From: Oxalicibacterium flavum
Lineage (GTDB): Bacteria > Pseudomonadota > Gammaproteobacteria > Burkholderiales > Burkholderiaceae_D
Assembly (NCBI RefSeq): GCF_014635065.1
Contig: NZ_BMCG01000002.1
Span: 620,001 to 684,000, forward strand
Direction: 5' to 3'
DNA: 64,000 nucleotides
A program made the translations under genes and the position numbers. The first letter of the stretch is position 1. Every line of letters starts with the position of its first letter. This document shows positions 21,955 to 31,730 of the stretch, one piece after another. Under the pieces are notes generated by a model, which was not told where the DNA came from, searched no databases, and worked only from the letters and a program-made list of their open reading frames with translations.

Positions 21955-23101
21955 TTTTGTTTTTCTCCATCATCGCCACGAAGCGATCGAACAAGGGGGC
22001 GATGTCATGCGGGCCGGGCGAGGCTTCCGGGTGACCCTGGAAGCAGAAGGCCGGCTTGTCGGTACGCTCGAAGCCCTGCAGCGAGCCGTCGAACAGCGAC
22101 ACGTGCGTGACGCGGCAGTTGGCGGGCAAGGTATCCGCATCGACCGCGAAGCCGTGGTTCTGCGAGGTGATCATCACCTTCTTGCTGTCGAGGTCCTGCA
22201 CCGGGTGGTTGGCGCCATGGTGGCCGAATTTCATCTTGAGCGTCTTGGCGCCAGAGGCCAGCGCCATGATCTGGTGGCCGAGGCAGATGCCGAAGGTCGG
22301 AATGCCGCGCTCGATCAGTTCCTTGGCGGCTGCGATCGCATAGTCGCAGGGTGCCGGATCGCCGGGACCGTTGGCGAGGAAGATGCCGTCCGGATTCAGC
22401 GCCAGCGCCTCGGCCGCCGTGGCTTGCGCCGGCAGCACCGTGATCTTGCAGCCGCGCTCGGCGATCATGCGCAGGATGTTGAACTTGACGCCATAGTCGA
22501 AGGCGACCACGTGATACTTGGGCGTGATCTGCTTGCCGTAGCCCTTGCCGAGCGTCCATTCGGTTTCCGACCACTGGTACGGCTGCTTGACCGAGACCAC
22601 CTTGGCCAGGTCCAGGCCGTTGAGGCCGCGGAACGACTTCGCCAGTTCCAGCGCCTTCTCCGGCGTGGCATCGGCGCCGGCCAGGATCGCGCCGTTCTGC
22701 GCGCCCTTCTCGCGCAGGATGCGCGTCAGCTTGCGGGTATCGATGCCGGCGATGCCGACCACGTTGCTGTCCTTCAGGTAATCGGACAGGCTCTGGGTCG
22801 AGCGGAAATTGGAAACCTGGATCGGCAGATCCTTGATGATCAGGCCGGCGGCATGGATGCGCACGGCTTCGACGTCTTCAGGGTTCACACCGGTGTTGCC
22901 GATGTGCGGATAGGTAAGCGTGACGATCTGGCTGTTGTAGCTGGGATCGGTGAGAATTTCCTGGTAACCGGTCATCGCCGTGTTGAACACGACTTCGCCG
23001 ATCGTGTGGCCTTCGGCACCGATGGAAAATCCCATGAAGACCGACCCGTCTGCCAGCGCCAGGATGGCGGGAACTGTGTGGCCGTAAAAGAATGGCGGCA
23101 A
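21947..23101 (-). CDS. carA: Carbamoyl-phosphate synthase small subunit, TTG start
   Basis: A 384-residue glutaminase subunit feeding ammonia to CarB. The N-terminal domain begins [20 protein letters not shown]. The C-terminal class I amidotransferase has the nucleophile in [10 protein letters not shown] and the catalytic His-x-Glu in [13 protein letters not shown]. The start is taken as TTG at 23101: an AGGAG site lies seven bases upstream, there is no ATG near it, and family members start at this point. The frame stays open upstream to 23194, but that stretch looks like untranslated leader. Confidence 0.95.
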
Positions 23102-23280
23102 GGGGTAACTCCTGAGGTTGTTACCGCCGTTGCGCGTGCCGGAAGCCCCGTCGAACCCCGCGCGCATTCTTGCGCGCCACATGCCCGAACACAAGCTTGA
23201 TCAGGGTGTCGTACAGGTCTTTTCGAGACGATGGGAAGTGGGTATGCGCTACGGCGGAATAAAATTGGCTAAACCGACGA

Positions 23281-23310
23281 ATTATAGCGCAATTCCCCTC
23301 CGACTGGCAA
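23281..23310 (-). promoter_or_regulatory. carAB promoter
   Basis: On the minus strand TTGCCA (23305-23310) and a perfect TATAAT (23281-23286) are 18 bases apart. The start point would be near 23274, giving a leader of about 170 bases before carA. That leader holds a GCGCGC hairpin near 23160. Confidence 0.8.
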
Positions 23311-23348
23311 CCGCAAACGGCGCCTGCGGAGGGGTTCAGAAGTGTTGA

Positions 23349-23756
23349 TCAGACGCCGAGCGCTGCGATGCCGGCCTTGGCAATCTGTACATCCTCGACC
23401 GATTTGACGCCGGAAACGCCGACCGCGCCGACGCACACGCCATTGACCAGAATCGGCACGCCGCCTTCGAGCATGCCTTCCAGCGTGGGAGCCGTCATGA
23501 ACGAGAAGCGGCCGCCGTTGATCATGTCTTCGTAGATTCTCGACTCGCGACGGCCCAGCGCAGCGGTCTTGGCCTTGGCCGGTGCGATATGCGAGGAAAT
23601 CGGCGCCGCGCCATCCATGCGCTGCAGCCACAGCAAGTGTCCGCCATCGTCAACGACCGAGATCGTCACGTTCCACTTGTTCAACGTCGCCTCCGTCTCG
23701 GCCGCGGCCGCAATCTTCTTGACGTCTTCAAGCGTGAGAATTGGTTTTGTTTGCAT
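23349..23756 (-). CDS. GlcG/HbpS-family protein (DUF336)
   Basis: A 135-residue protein of the GlcG/HbpS fold. The start at 23756 (MQTKPILTLEDVKKIAAAAE) is the usual one. The signature WNVTISVVDDGGHLLWLQRMDGA and the glycine-rich GGVPILVNGVCVGAVGVSG are visible. Relatives bind heme or sit in glycolate and aldehyde metabolism, but many have no known role. It stands alone between carA and an NlpC gene, so context does not help. No signal peptide is seen. Confidence 0.85.
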   Translation of the reverse strand: MQTKPILTLEDVKKIAAAAETEATLNKWNVTISVVDDGGHLLWLQRMDGAAPISSHIAPAKAKTAALGRRESRIYEDMINGGRFSFMTAPTLEGMLEGGVPILVNGVCVGAVGVSGVKSVEDVQIAKAGIAALGV

Positions 23757-23980
23757 GATGCCTCCTGTGAAAGATGCAGGCATTGTACGACAGGCAATCC
23801 ACGCGGTCATCGTGCCGAGGCTGAATGTCTCCGAGCTTGAATACCTATTTCGCATTCTTCATGACCGCGAGCGCGTCCATATACCCGCACGCGAGACCAT
23901 TTATTACGCCAGAAGCTTTGACACCAGCCCCATATTCCCTTACATTCGCTCGATCGCGAACGAACAAGAAGCAAAAGCAG

Positions 23981-24529
23981 ATGGCTTTTTTTCAATCCTT
24001 TTCCCGCATCCGCCTTCCCGTACGCCCCGCCCTTCTTGCCGCCGTTATCGCAGCCAGCCTGTCCACGGCCGCCCCCGCATGGAGCGTGGATAAAGCCGCG
24101 CAAGACCCTCAGAAACACTCCAAACTGCAAACCCTGAGCCACCGCGCCTCCGAACTGGCGCTGTATGCCATGGGCATGCTCGGCATCGACTACAAGTACG
24201 GCGGCAACACGCCGGAAGAAGGACTCGACTGCAGCGGCCTGGTCAAGCTGATCTTCAAGGAAGCGTGGGACAAGGAACTGCCGCGCACCGCCAAGGAACT
24301 GAGCCGCGAAGGACAACGCATCGACAAATCCGAGCTGCAGCCGGGCGACCTCGTCTTCTTCAATACGCTGCGCCGCAGCTTCTCGCACGTCGGCATCTAT
24401 CTCGGCGACCACAAGTTCATCCACGCACCTTCTTCCGGTAGCCAGGTTCGCATCGAAAGCATGGACGTCAACTACTGGAAGAAACGCTTTAACGGCGCAC
24501 GCCGCATCAGCGAACCGTCGATCGACTGA
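23981..24529 (+). CDS. NlpC/P60-family cell-wall hydrolase
   Basis: A 182-residue exported protein. The start at 23981 (MAFFQSFSRIRLPVRPALLA) gives a signal peptide ending near AAPAWS. The catalytic domain (about 60-170) has the Cys-His-His set: nucleophile in GLDCSGLVKLIFK, first His in SFSHVGIYLGDHK and the third polar position in FIHAPSSG. Such C40 peptidases cut peptide stems of peptidoglycan. The upstream frame to 23825 contains no sensible signal and is probably untranslated. It is convergent with the patatin-like gene. Confidence 0.92.
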   Translation: MAFFQSFSRIRLPVRPALLAAVIAASLSTAAPAWSVDKAAQDPQKHSKLQTLSHRASELALYAMGMLGIDYKYGGNTPEEGLDCSGLVKLIFKEAWDKELPRTAKELSREGQRIDKSELQPGDLVFFNTLRRSFSHVGIYLGDHKFIHAPSSGSQVRIESMDVNYWKKRFNGARRISEPSID

Positions 24530-24566
24530 TCACGGCGGTCCACAAACACTCTCTTTAATTTCGGAA

Positions 24567-24598
24567 GCTCAGGCATCTGAGCGTTGAATCAACGCTCA
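24567..24598. terminator. Overlapping hairpins between convergent genes
   Basis: GCTCAG/CTGAGC (24567-24572 with 24577-24582) and TGAGCGTTG/CAACGCTCA (24578-24586 with 24590-24598) share bases, so they exclude each other. They lie between two convergent genes and reach into the last codons of the patatin-like gene. No clear T-tract follows, so a terminator role is only plausible. Confidence 0.4.
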
Positions 24599-25497
24599 CG
24601 CATCGCCTTCAGCTTGCGCCGAATCTCCGCCATTTGCGCCGTCGCAGCCTGCTCCCCCGCCAGCACCGCCAGATTACGGCCGGCAAAGTCCGTTCCCTTC
24701 ATCATCCCCAACGCCGGACGGATCACAATATCTGCGCCCTTCAGCTCATCACGGTTGATGCGCTGGCCCATGATGGCAAAGGTCTGCAGCAGCACATCAA
24801 CCGAACTCGAGGCAAGCTGGCCTTCCGGCTCCACCGAGATGTTCACGGCGATCACGAAATCCGCCCCCATCTCGCGCGCAAAGCTGACCGGCACCGGCGC
24901 CACCAGTCCGCCATCGACATACAGGCGATCACCGATGCGCACCGGCTGGAACACGCCGGGCACCGATGAGGAAGCACGCACGGCCAGCCCGGTATTGCCG
25001 CGCCGGAAGACGATAGGCGCACCGCTGTTGAGATCGGTCGCCACCGCCGCAAACGGCATCTTCAAACGCTCGATCGGCTGGTTGCCGACCGCCTTGTTGA
25101 CGTAGTTCTGCAGGGCATCGCCCTTGAGCACGCCGCTCGAGCGCGCAAAGAATGGCACCGACCAGTCGGAAATCGCCGCCTCGTCCATCGCCAGCGCCAT
25201 CTTCTGCAGGGCGAAGCCATTATTGCCGGCCGCGTACAGCGCGCCCACCACGCTGCCGGCACTGGTACCAACCACCATGTCCGGCACGATGCCCTGCGCT
25301 TCCAGCGCCTTGATCACGCCAATATGCGCAAAGCCGCGCGCAGCACCGCCACCCAGCACCAGCGCCACCTTGACCGGCGCTGCAGCCTTCGGCTGATCTG
25401 GAACGGCAACCGGCGCCTCCGGCGCGAATGGGGAGAGAGATGCGCAACCGGCCAGGAACAATGGCAGAACGAGCTTTGCAAGAGATGCGATACGCAT
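24589..25497 (-). CDS. Patatin-like phospholipase lipoprotein
   Basis: A 302-residue protein with a lipoprotein signal (MRIASLAKLVLPLFLAGCAS, lipid on Cys18). The patatin domain shows the oxyanion loop VLGGGAARGFAHIG, the nucleophile elbow GTSAGSVVGAL and the catalytic Asp in YVDGGLVAPVPV. It is a serine lipase or acyl hydrolase of the RssA/NTE type, probably facing the periplasm. A start three codons upstream (25506) is equally possible. It is divergent from the iron-binding protein gene. Confidence 0.92.
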   Translation of the reverse strand: MRIASLAKLVLPLFLAGCASLSPFAPEAPVAVPDQPKAAAPVKVALVLGGGAARGFAHIGVIKALEAQGIVPDMVVGTSAGSVVGALYAAGNNGFALQKMALAMDEAAISDWSVPFFARSSGVLKGDALQNYVNKAVGNQPIERLKMPFAAVATDLNSGAPIVFRRGNTGLAVRASSSVPGVFQPVRIGDRLYVDGGLVAPVPVSFAREMGADFVIAVNISVEPEGQLASSSVDVLLQTFAIMGQRINRDELKGADIVIRPALGMMKGTDFAGRNLAVLAGEQAATAQMAEIRRKLKAMRER

Positions 25498-25575
25498 GGC
25501 AATCATCGGATTTGAAAAGAAAGCCGCAAGGTTACCCTCAACCGCAATCGCGTGCATGGAAAGCATTTTCCAATG

Positions 25576-25614
25576 TTGAGAACAATTCCCATTTAATGAA
25601 ATCTCCTCTATACT
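25576..25614 (+). promoter_or_regulatory. Fur-box-like operator and -10 for the iron-binding protein
   Basis: TTGAGAACAATTCCCATTT (25576-25594) matches 15 of 19 positions of a palindromic Fur box of the form ATGAGAATGATTCTCATTT. A TATACT -10 follows at 25609-25614, so the box covers the -35 region. Bound Fur-Fe(II) would block the promoter, giving expression under iron shortage. Confidence 0.65.
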
Positions 25615-25669
25615 TTAACGAATTCCTAACAACACACTTCGCCCATCTCAACAACCCAAGGAACGTCCG

Positions 25670-26710
25670 ATGAAACAACGCCTTGTCCCTGCCCTTGTTG
25701 CCCTTACGCTCGCTGCGCCGCTCGCCTTTGCACAGGCCGAAGAAAAAGTGCTGAATCTCTACTCGGCACGCCATTACCAGACCGACGAACAACTCTATGG
25801 CGAATTCACCCGCCAGACCGGCATCAAGATCAACCGCATCGAAGCCAACGATGCCGCGCTGTTCGAACGACTGAAGAATGAAGGAAAGAACAGCCCGGCC
25901 GACGTCATCATCATGGTTGACGCTGCCCGCATCTGGCGCGCCGAGAACGACGGTTTCTTCCAGCCGGTCAAATCAGCGGTCCTCGACCAGCGGATTCCCG
26001 CCAACCTGCGCGGCAAGGACGAAGGCCAGGGTTCACCGTGGTACGGCTTTTCCAAACGTGCGCGCGTGATCGTCTATAACAAGGCGACGGTCAAGCCGGA
26101 AGACGTCGCCACCTACGAAGCGCTGGCTGATCCCAGGAACAAGGGCAAGGTCTGCACCCGCTCCGGTTCGCATCCCTACAACCTGTCGCTGGTCGGCTCG
26201 CTGATCGAGCGCAACGGCGAGAAGGCCGCCGAGGAATGGGCCAAGGGCATGGTCGCCAACTTTGCGCGCCCTCCTCGCGGCGGTGACACCGACCAGATCA
26301 AGGGTGTGGCAACCGGTGAATGCGGCGTCGCCATCACCAACTCCTACTACTATGTGCGCCTGCTGCGCTCCACCAAACCGGAAGAAGTCGAGCTGATGAA
26401 GAACGTCGGCTTCGTCTGGCCAAACGCCGCCACAACGGGCACGCACTTCAACATCGGTGGCGGTGGCGTGGCTGCCCATGCACCGCATCGCGAGAACGCC
26501 ATCAAGTTCCTCGAATACCTGGCAAGCGATGAAGCCCAGCACTATTTCGCCGATGGCAACAACGAATGGCCGGTCGTCGCCAGCGTGCCGGCAAAGAATC
26601 CGACGCTGGATTCCCTCGGCACATACAAGATCGAGAACGTGTCGGTCGCTGCGATCGGCAAGAACCAGATTGCCGCACAGCGGATTCTGGATCGGGTCGG
26701 CTATAAATAA
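25670..26710 (+). CDS. Fe(3+) ABC-transporter substrate-binding protein (FbpA/FutA-like)
   Basis: A 346-residue periplasmic protein with a signal peptide (MKQRLVPALVALTLAAPLAF, cleaved near AQA). The mature part begins KVLNLYSARHYQTDEQLYG, with the His-Tyr pair of ferric-binding proteins. The paired tyrosines that hold Fe(III) are in AITNSYYYVRLL. AAGGAACG precedes the ATG. Periplasmic iron-binding is strongly supported by sequence and by the Fur-like site upstream. No permease or ATPase gene lies next to it, so it must share a transporter coded elsewhere. A strong hairpin terminator follows the stop. Confidence 0.93.
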   Translation: MKQRLVPALVALTLAAPLAFAQAEEKVLNLYSARHYQTDEQLYGEFTRQTGIKINRIEANDAALFERLKNEGKNSPADVIIMVDAARIWRAENDGFFQPVKSAVLDQRIPANLRGKDEGQGSPWYGFSKRARVIVYNKATVKPEDVATYEALADPRNKGKVCTRSGSHPYNLSLVGSLIERNGEKAAEEWAKGMVANFARPPRGGDTDQIKGVATGECGVAITNSYYYVRLLRSTKPEEVELMKNVGFVWPNAATTGTHFNIGGGGVAAHAPHRENAIKFLEYLASDEAQHYFADGNNEWPVVASVPAKNPTLDSLGTYKIENVSVAAIGKNQIAAQRILDRVGYK

Positions 26711-26730
26711 TCCGTCCCGGGTTGATATGC

Positions 26731-26759
26731 AAAGAGCCGGCAGATGCCGGCTCTTTTAG
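26731..26759 (+). terminator. Terminator of the iron-binding protein gene
   Basis: An 11-12 bp stem AAAGAGCCGGC/GCCGGCTCTTT followed by TTTTAG on the plus strand; the A-rich left arm may also serve rfbD transcripts from the other side. Confidence 0.9.
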
Positions 26760-26833
26760 TTTGATGTTACTGACGAATAGTCTTCGACACGCAAGAAACA
26801 AAGTCGCAATCCTTCTGCGGAATTTAGCAAAGT

Positions 26834-27718
26834 CTATTCGAGCTCCGTCAAGCATGACGTCAACGCCTCATCCCACGCCGGCAAAATGCCAAACGTGCGG
26901 ATGAATTTTTCCGATGACAGGATGGAATTGGCCGGTCGCCTGGCAGGCAGCGGATAGTCTGCTGTTGTGATTGGAGTGACGACCGGCTTACTCGCCGCCA
27001 TGCTCTTGTCAACGATGGCCTGCGCAAAACCACACCAGCTCGTTCGGCCCTGCGCAGTCAAATGGTAAAGCCCACCCTGCTCATGCCAACGATCCCGAGC
27101 CGGCTCGCCCGTCGAAGCCTGCAAAGCCTTGACGGCGGCCACAGTCGCCTGCGCTACCGTGCGCGCCCAGGTCGGTGTGCCAAACTGGTCGGCCACGATA
27201 CGCAACTCCGTCCGATCATGTGCCAGCCGGCGCACCGTCTGCAGAAAATTCCGGCCATGCAGCCCATAGACCCAACTGGTACGCAAGATCAGATGTGGCA
27301 CACCGCTGGCACGAATCGTCTCTTCACCCGCCAGTTTGCTGCGACCATAGGTATTGAGCGGATGCGTCTCATCTTCCTCGACATAGCCCCCCTGCTTATC
27401 GCCATCGAACACGTAGTCCGTCGAATAATGCACCAGCATCGCTCCGAGTCTGGCCGCCTCCTCCGCCATGATGGCCGGTGCTTCAGCGTTGATGCGCATC
27501 GCCAGCGCAACTTCTTTCTCCGCCAGATCGACCGCTGTATAGGCGGCCGGATTGATGATCAAGGCGGGACGAACAGTGCGTATCGTTGCGCGCACCTGAT
27601 CGAGATCGGATAAGTCCATCCCGACACGCTCAAAGGAAACGACCTCGCCCATCGTTGGCAACAGACGCGCCAGCTCATGGCCGATCTGGCCTGTTTTTCC
27701 CGTAAGCAGGATCTTCAA
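26834..27718 (-). CDS. rfbD: dTDP-4-dehydrorhamnose reductase, TTG start
   Basis: A 294-residue SDR enzyme catalysing the last step to dTDP-L-rhamnose. The Rossmann motif is KILLTGKTGQIGHELARLLP, and the catalytic pair is YSTDYVFDGDKQGGYVE with TYGRSKLAGE (YxxxK). The start is a TTG at 27718 that overlaps the rfbC stop (TTGA), giving the family N-terminus directly; no ATG is available nearby. It is last in the rfbBACD run. Its stop lies about 75 bases from the convergent terminator. Confidence 0.96.
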   Translation of the reverse strand: MKILLTGKTGQIGHELARLLPTMGEVVSFERVGMDLSDLDQVRATIRTVRPALIINPAAYTAVDLAEKEVALAMRINAEAPAIMAEEAARLGAMLVHYSTDYVFDGDKQGGYVEEDETHPLNTYGRSKLAGEETIRASGVPHLILRTSWVYGLHGRNFLQTVRRLAHDRTELRIVADQFGTPTWARTVAQATVAAVKALQASTGEPARDRWHEQGGLYHLTAQGRTSWCGFAQAIVDKSMAASKPVVTPITTADYPLPARRPANSILSSEKFIRTFGILPAWDEALTSCLTELE

Positions 27719-28260
27719 GGGAATACTTCGGCCAGTGCCAACGGCACACCGCGCTGGTCTTTTGCGGAAAGAATGGGCGGGCCATCGAGCGGCCATTGGA
27801 TGCCGATGGCAGGATCGTTCCAGGCAATGCAGCGCTCATGCTCGGGCGCATAGTAATCAGTGGTCTTGTAGAGCAGTTCGGCTGCAGCGCTGGTCACGAC
27901 AAAGCCATGCGCAAAACCTTCGGGTATCCACATCTGCTTCTTGTTTCCTGCAGAAAGCACTGCTGCCACCCACTTTCCATAAGTTGGCGAGGAGCGGCGC
28001 AAATCCACTGCCACATCGAATACCTCACCGGAAACGACCCGGATCAGCTTGCCCTGCGGCTGCCTGATCTGATAGTGGAGACCGCGCAATACATTGCGTA
28101 CCGAATGGGAATGATTGTCTTGAACAAACGAGATTTCTTTTTCAATGACTTCAGCAAACTGCGCTGCATTGAAGCTCTCGAAAAAGAATCCGCGTTCGTC
28201 ACCAAATATCTGTGGCTCCATCAACAGCACGTCCGGAATTTCCATGGCCGTTGCACGCAT
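27715..28260 (-). CDS. rfbC: dTDP-4-dehydrorhamnose 3,5-epimerase
   Basis: A 181-residue cupin enzyme. Catalytic His is in RGLHYQIRQPQGKLIRV, and the Asp/Tyr region is FDVAVDLRRSSPTYGKW and TTDYYAPEHERCIAWND. The N-terminus after the ATG at 28260 ([20 protein letters not shown]) and the segment GDERGFFFESFN are typical. It epimerises C3 and C5 of the keto-sugar made by RfbB. The start overlaps the rfbA stop by one base, and the stop overlaps the TTG of rfbD. The long upstream frame lies within rfbA and is not coding. Confidence 0.97.
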   Translation of the reverse strand: MRATAMEIPDVLLMEPQIFGDERGFFFESFNAAQFAEVIEKEISFVQDNHSHSVRNVLRGLHYQIRQPQGKLIRVVSGEVFDVAVDLRRSSPTYGKWVAAVLSAGNKKQMWIPEGFAHGFVVTSAAAELLYKTTDYYAPEHERCIAWNDPAIGIQWPLDGPPILSAKDQRGVPLALAEVFP

Positions 28261-29168
28261 CAAAACACCCTGTCCTTCAGGATGCGCATCAGGTAGTCGC
28301 CATAACCATTCTTCTTCAACGGTTGAGCAAGTCTCTCCAATTGGGCCGCATCGATATAGCCCTTGCGAAATGCCATCTCTTCGGGACACGCGACTTTCAA
28401 GCCTTGACGATTTTCTATGGTGGCAATGAACTGACCAGCTTCCAACAGCGATGCGTGCGTACCGGTATCGAGCCAGGCCATCCCACGTCCCATCACCGTC
28501 ACATTCAACTGCCCGCGCTCCAGGTAATAACGATTGATATCCGTGATCTCCAACTCTCCGCGTGTCGAAGGACGGATCGATCCGGCAATATCGCAAACCT
28601 GGTTATCGTAAAAATACAGGCCAGTTACCGCATAGTTCGATTTCGGCTCGATTGGCTTTTCCTCGATGCTGATCGCACGCTGGTTGCCATCGAACTCGAT
28701 AACGCCATATCGCTGCGGATCCTGCACGTGATAGGCAAATACCGTCGAACCTTGTTCCAGCTCGGAAGCCTGCGCCAGTTGCCGATCGAACGCATGTCCG
28801 TAATAGATGTTATCGCCCAATATCAGTGCGGAGGGATGGTCGCCAAGGAAATCGCGGCCAATGATGAACGCCTGCGCCAAGCCATCCGGAGATGGCTGCA
28901 CCGCATAACGAATCTCGATCCCCCATTGACTGCCATCGCCGAGCAATTCATTGAACCGGGGGACATCCTGTGGCGTAGAAATCAGCAGAATCTCCCTTAT
29001 ACCCGCCATCATCAGCGTGGTCAGCGGATAGTAGATCATCGGCTTGTCATAGACAGGCAGCAATTGCTTGGAAATCGCCAGTGTCACGGGATAAAGCCGC
29101 GTGCCGTAACCGCCGGCGAGAATGATGCCTTTGCGAGCCATCGTATGTTCGGAAGAACTGTCCATCAT
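28260..29168 (-). CDS. rfbA: Glucose-1-phosphate thymidylyltransferase
   Basis: A 302-residue nucleotidyltransferase making dTDP-glucose. The signature [20 protein letters not shown] binds d[12 protein letters not shown] carries the metal-binding Asp; [11 protein letters not shown] and [18 protein letters not shown] are further family motifs. The start is at 29168, where ATGA overlaps the rfbB stop. ATG at 29165 or at 29141 ([11 protein letters not shown]) are alternatives; the last is nearest the usual family start. Confidence 0.96.
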   Translation of the reverse strand: MMDSSSEHTMARKGIILAGGYGTRLYPVTLAISKQLLPVYDKPMIYYPLTTLMMAGIREILLISTPQDVPRFNELLGDGSQWGIEIRYAVQPSPDGLAQAFIIGRDFLGDHPSALILGDNIYYGHAFDRQLAQASELEQGSTVFAYHVQDPQRYGVIEFDGNQRAISIEEKPIEPKSNYAVTGLYFYDNQVCDIAGSIRPSTRGELEITDINRYYLERGQLNVTVMGRGMAWLDTGTHASLLEAGQFIATIENRQGLKVACPEEMAFRKGYIDAAQLERLAQPLKKNGYGDYLMRILKDRVF

Positions 29169-30229
29169 GTCCCGCTCTGAAAAAAGCTTCGGTCACGCCA
29201 CTTCATGTAGTCGCCAGACTGCACGTCATGTACCCAATCCTGATTGTCCAGGTACCATTGCACAGTCTTTGCGATTCCGCTTTCAAACGTTTCTACCGGC
29301 TGCCATCCGAGTTCGCGAGCAATCTTTCCCGCATTGATGGCATACCGACGATCATGTCCGGGACGATCGGTAACAAAGGCGATCTGCTCCCGATAGCTGC
29401 CATTCTTCTTTGGCACCAGTTTGTCCAGAATGTCGCAAATGACATGCGCGACCTCCAGGTTGGTTTTCTCGTTCCAGCCCCCAACGTTGTATATGCCCCC
29501 GGATGTGCCATTCCTCAGAACACATCGGATCGCCGCGCAATGATCCCTTACATGCAACCAGTCACGAACCTGCAAACCATCACCGTACAAGGGCATCGCC
29601 TCATTGCTCAATGCACGACAAATCATCAAGGGAATCAGTTTTTCGGGAAACTGGTACGGCCCATAGTTATTGGAACAGTGAACCGTCACAGTAGGCAAAC
29701 CATAGGTCTGGTGATAACACCGCACAAGATGATCTGCAGCCGCCTTGGATGCGGAATAAGGGCTATTCGGCGCATAAGGACTTTGCTCGCTGAATGGCGG
29801 CGAGAACGGTGCGAGTGCCCCGTACACTTCATCGGTGGATACATGCAGAAAACGGAAGGCTTCCTTCTCCGCTACCGATAACGACAACCAATATTCCCTG
29901 GCAGCTTCCAGCAAAGTGAAAGTGCCGTTGATATTCGTTTTGATGAAATCAGCCGGCTCACTGATCGAACGATCAACATGGCTTTCTGCCGCGAAGTGAA
30001 CGACTGCCAGCGGACGATACATCTCGAACAGGGATCGCATCTTCTGCATGTCACAGATGTCAGCATGCTCGAATACATGCCTTTTGTCCGCCTTCAGAGA
30101 TGCGAGATTGTGCAGGTTACCGGCATATGTCAGCTTATCGACATTGACGACTGGCCGATCCTCGGCGGAGAGCCAGCTTGTGATGAAATTGGAGCCAATG
30201 AAACCGGCGCCCCCGGTAACCAGAATCAT
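29165..30229 (-). CDS. rfbB: dTDP-glucose 4,6-dehydratase
   Basis: A 354-residue extended SDR. The NAD loop is [15 protein letters not shown]; the active site includes [11 protein letters not shown] with Asp-Glu, and [13 protein letters not shown] (YxxxK). [17 protein letters not shown] is the usual substrate region. It converts dTDP-glucose to the 4-keto-6-deoxy sugar, the first dedicated step to dTDP-L-rhamnose. It lies 68 bases after the sugar transferase gene and heads rfbBACD. Confidence 0.97.
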   Translation of the reverse strand: MILVTGGAGFIGSNFITSWLSAEDRPVVNVDKLTYAGNLHNLASLKADKRHVFEHADICDMQKMRSLFEMYRPLAVVHFAAESHVDRSISEPADFIKTNINGTFTLLEAAREYWLSLSVAEKEAFRFLHVSTDEVYGALAPFSPPFSEQSPYAPNSPYSASKAAADHLVRCYHQTYGLPTVTVHCSNNYGPYQFPEKLIPLMICRALSNEAMPLYGDGLQVRDWLHVRDHCAAIRCVLRNGTSGGIYNVGGWNEKTNLEVAHVICDILDKLVPKKNGSYREQIAFVTDRPGHDRRYAINAGKIARELGWQPVETFESGIAKTVQWYLDNQDWVHDVQSGDYMKWRDRSFFQSGT

Positions 30230-30297
30230 CCAACACCCTCAGAAAATGACCTGCACAAGTTTATCAGCAGGAAGCGATAACACTAAAAAGTCGAATC

Positions 30298-31572
30298 CTA
30301 GCGCGAACCAAAACCATTCAACATGATACGAACGGTCATCAATACAATGATCAGGTCCAGCGAGAAGGAACAGTTCTTGATGTAATAGAAATCGTGCTCG
30401 ATCTTTACCTGCGTTTCATCGCTGCTGGCGGTGTAACCGTGTCTCACCTGCGCCCATCCGGTAATGCCCGGCTTCACAATATGGCGATAGCTATAGAACG
30501 GAATTTTCTCATCATATTCGGCAACAAAACTGGGCTGCTCCGGCCTTGGCCCGATCAAACTCATATCGCCTTTGAGAACATTGAGAAACTGCGGAAACTC
30601 GTCTATCCGCAGCTTGCGAATGATGCGTCCAACCCGGGTAATACGCAGATCGCTTTCTCCGGCAAACTGCTCAGGCGCGTTGCGATCGAAGCGCATACTG
30701 CGGAATTTATAGATCGTGAACGGCCGGTTTCCCTGACCAATCCTCGTCTGCGTATAAATGACAGGGCCGGGACTTTCCAGCTTGATAAGCACAGCGACTA
30801 CCGCACCGACCACTACCGTAACAGGAAGCGTCAAAAGCACGATCCCGACATCCATGCAGCGCTTGATGACCTCGTAAAGCGGAGATGGGAGCAGTGACCC
30901 CATGTTGTTTTCCGACATACGATGAATCTTGACGCGCCCCGTCAACGATTCATAAATCTGTTTTGCGTCATAGACCGCCGTTCTGTTCAACGCGCACTGC
31001 GCCAGGAAACGCTGCGTGGGAATGTCGATATCCTCGAAATCGGCAACCACCCCGTCATAACGAATGCCGTTCAGGGAAAGCCCCGTCAAAGCATGGGAAT
31101 CAACCACAGGTTGCGAAAGGACTTCGGCAGTGTATTTCCCACCGGGTATGACTGCCAGCTTAAGCCGCATGTGCTTGTAGGTAAGCAAATGCTGGCTATA
31201 CATCCAGATCAAGGCACACGTGCTGCTGCTCAATAACAGATAACGAGAAACTGCCACATGGATCATGAATGTGGTCAGGGCAAACAGGCCATAAACGATC
31301 AGTATGGTCGGTGCGATAAATCCGGCCGCGCGCCCTCCCGGGTAGAGCGTCCGTATTTTTATGACCGCCAGGTGCGTGACCAGGTATGCGAGGCTCGTGA
31401 CGATAAAAGCGGTTTTCTGACCGTCGTCGGGATGCCACAAAGCATTCCACGACCAGAACAAGAGATAAGGCAACACCACCGTGAGCACCCATCCTGCCAG
31501 AATCATGAAAAATCGCGACAGGAGTATCTGCTCATGCCAGCGATCGTGACGCCGTGGAAAAGAGAGATTCAT
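30298..31572 (-). CDS. Polyprenyl-phosphate sugar transferase (initiating enzyme)
   Basis: A 424-residue membrane enzyme. Four or five hydrophobic segments fill residues 20-125, a soluble linker follows, then a membrane helix near residue 240 and the C-terminal transferase with LESPGPVIYTQTRIGQGN, YKFRSMRFD, RIDEFPQFLNVLKGDMSLIG and KPGITGWAQV. This is the WbaP/WcaJ type that puts the first sugar phosphate on undecaprenyl phosphate. It is a second initiating enzyme besides EpsB, suggesting that the rfb locus builds its own lipid-linked glycan. The sugar is unknown. Confidence 0.92.
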   Translation of the reverse strand: MNLSFPRRHDRWHEQILLSRFFMILAGWVLTVVLPYLLFWSWNALWHPDDGQKTAFIVTSLAYLVTHLAVIKIRTLYPGGRAAGFIAPTILIVYGLFALTTFMIHVAVSRYLLLSSSTCALIWMYSQHLLTYKHMRLKLAVIPGGKYTAEVLSQPVVDSHALTGLSLNGIRYDGVVADFEDIDIPTQRFLAQCALNRTAVYDAKQIYESLTGRVKIHRMSENNMGSLLPSPLYEVIKRCMDVGIVLLTLPVTVVVGAVVAVLIKLESPGPVIYTQTRIGQGNRPFTIYKFRSMRFDRNAPEQFAGESDLRITRVGRIIRKLRIDEFPQFLNVLKGDMSLIGPRPEQPSFVAEYDEKIPFYSYRHIVKPGITGWAQVRHGYTASSDETQVKIEHDFYYIKNCSFSLDLIIVLMTVRIMLNGFGSR

Positions 31573-31730
31573 TGGAGATAAAAAAATAATTGGCTGGCTT
31601 GTAATTAAGTGTTTGAATGTACCAAAGCGAGGGCGTTTCTAGGCCCGTCTCAAAATAAAATCGTGGAGCATATCCCAACAATTCAGCCGCTCCGGTAGTC
31701 AACCGCTCCAATTTAAGAACGACGCGCTCG

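Noticed and set aside
31573-31730. A small gene in the gap between the GT4 gene and the initiating transferase
   Set aside because: The 120-codon minus-strand frame at 31532-31894 overlaps both neighbours in another frame and looks like a shadow.
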